The notes under the pieces: generated by a model
Seen by the model: the letters and a program-made list of their open reading frames with translations, nothing else
Databases searched by the model: none
What the model was told of the DNA's origin: nothing
NCBI RefSeq assembly: GCF_900092655.1
Contig: NZ_FLUY01000587.1
Span: 1 to 32,844, forward strand
Reading direction: 5' to 3'
Length of the DNA stretch: 32,844 nucleotides
Source of the DNA: Candidatus Thiosymbion oneisti
GTDB lineage: Bacteria > Pseudomonadota > Gammaproteobacteria > Chromatiales > Chromatiaceae
Position numbers and translations under genes: made by a program
Shown: positions 32,060 through 32,844 of the stretch, in pieces
Numbering within the stretch: position 1 is the first letter of the stretch
Layout: each line of letters starts with the position of its first letter

Positions 32060-32148
32060 ATCGAGGCGCTTAATCGACGCTGGAGCGTCAGATCCCTCCT
32101 CCGTCGGGACCAGGTCTGCTCCCACGCCGGAGCGTGGGAGCCAGCCGA
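32060..32148. repeat. Dispersed palindromic repeat, copy 3
   Basis: Shares GCGCTTAATCGACGCTGGAG, ATCCCTCCTCCGTCGGGAC and the CTCCCACGCCGGAGCGTGGG hairpin with positions 10-94. Copy 2 is at 31681-31752, so two direct copies lie about 380 bp apart. Confidence 0.85.
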
Positions 32149-32317
32149 GGGTAGGGTCCGCTGTGCGGACCGTCTGTGAAATTTAAACCACAGCCGGGTA
32201 GGATGGGCAAAGCGGAGCGTCCGAGCAATAGGGTCGCGGGCTTTGTCATGGCATGAAGCCCTGCAAACCAGGGTTCCCCATAGAGAGATAAAGCGAAGCG
32301 TGCCCATCAAATCCTGA

Positions 32318-32459
32318 GAGACTGTCTAAAAAGGGACCGTAGGCCGTAGGCTGGGTTGCGGCCAGGGATGGCCAAAACCCAGCAATAACCACAGCTGGGG
32401 TTCGTTCTTCACCCCAGCCTACCGATTTAAAATCGATAGGTTAGTTTTTAGACAGCCTC
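32318..32459. mobile_element. MITE-like element with GAGRCTGTCTAAAAA ends
   Basis: GAGACTGTCTAAAAA (32318-32332) and TTTTTAGACAGCCTC (32445-32459) match at 14 of 15 positions when inverted. The 142-bp element encodes nothing. A further GAGGCCGCCTAAAAA at 32463-32477 looks like another end of the same type placed next to it. The ends resemble insertion-sequence termini; the parent family is not certain. Confidence 0.7.
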
Positions 32460-32700
32460 TAAGAGGCCGCCTAAAAACCAGCCCATTGATCTTGCTTGAT
32501 ATGGAGTGACCAATCCGATCGAAATAAAGCCCTTGATCCCCCCTCTCCCCAGCCCTCTCCCCCAAGGAGGGTGTCGCAACAGCCCCGCTCCCGGTCTCTG
32601 GTTCCCAGGCCGCGCATGGGAACGAGAAAACTCAGCCTGACTGATGACCATTTGGAGCGGCAACTCGGCATTCAGGTTCTAGCCGGTAACCAGAAGAGCC

Positions 32701-32781
32701 GACAGGATGTCGGCGGTCCCGGGGGGCGACAAAATGTCAGCGGTCCCAGGGGCCGACAAAGTGTCGTCGGTTCCGGGGACG
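32701..32781. repeat. Three tandem 27-bp units
   Basis: Units start at 32701, 32728 and 32755 with the pattern GACARRRTGTCGGCGGTCCC, then GGGGGC. Each unit carries GACA…TGTC, a small palindrome. Unit 3 is more diverged. They are directly adjacent, without spacers, so they are not a CRISPR array. Confidence 0.75.
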
Positions 32782-32844
32782 CTGGGACCGCCGTCTTTCA
32801 GACGGCTTACCCACCCAATGACCAGCTGTCGGCAACGGTCAGAG

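Larger units (their letters stand above)
31631..32844. other. 1.2-kb non-coding repeat cluster
   Basis: No gene is supported. In order it holds repeat copy 2 (31681-31752), a partial copy of the ruvB-lptB palindrome (31770-31840), GTCGGGT-type inverted repeats (to about 31970), dispersed repeat B (31979-32046), repeat copy 3 (32060-32148), a GTAGGGTCCGCTGTGCGGAC piece (32154) equal to the MITE core, an inverted repeat of GGATGGGCA/TGCCCATC type (32207-32290), a MITE-like element (32318-32459) and a 27-bp tandem repeat (32701-32781). Confidence 0.7.

Overview
The window reads as a chromosomal segment of a gammaproteobacterium, most likely a purple-sulfur-type member of the Chromatiales. This is an inference from the core gene order (ydbH-ynbE-ydbL, ruvC-ruvA-ruvB, kdsC-lptC-lptA-lptB, sucC-sucD), the GC-rich codon use and the style of the dispersed palindromic repeats; no 16S gene or other species marker is present. 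No rRNA, tRNA or CRISPR array was recognised.

Layout. 1-3343: a large minus-strand SEFIR-STAND-TPR protein between repeat tracts. 3344-4900: repeats, an intact brnT toxin with a damaged brnA, and the 3' part of an Rpn-type nuclease gene. 5253-7297: sucCD (TCA cycle). 7411-10014: an AT-rich single-chain restriction-modification enzyme, clearly foreign in composition. 10179-13360: a partial copy of a quinone reductase 5' end, a Uma2 endonuclease gene, the full quinone reductase, a nitroreductase fragment, an FkbM methyltransferase and a PIN-toxin remnant. 13361-14084: repeats, including a MITE. 14085-17694: a DUF262 protein, a DUF3696-type ATPase and two unrecognised ORFs, forming a candidate defence module. 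17725-21650: ydbH-ynbE-ydbL for phospholipid transport between membranes. 21838-22832: a Panacea-type toxin-antitoxin pair. 23109-25687: ruvC, ruvA and ruvB, with repeats between ruvA and ruvB. 25909-30375 (minus): ampD, a fadL-type porin, kdsC, lptC, lptA and lptB. 30899-31630: a voltage-gated-type potassium channel. 31631-32844: repeats only.

The housekeeping blocks concern the TCA cycle, Holliday-junction processing and the outer envelope (KDO synthesis, LPS export, phospholipid transport, muropeptide recycling). Between them lie defence or conflict genes and many broken genes, so the region looks repeatedly hit by small mobile elements. Three insertions changed or may have changed a gene: a 105-bp element read in frame through the STAND ATPase domain, an element with 10-11-bp flanking direct repeats that replaced the C-terminus of the Panacea toxin, and a TA-flanked MITE 18 bp upstream of ruvB. 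The best candidate for a little-described system is the DUF262 / DUF3696-ATPase / unknown-ORF cluster at 14085-17694.
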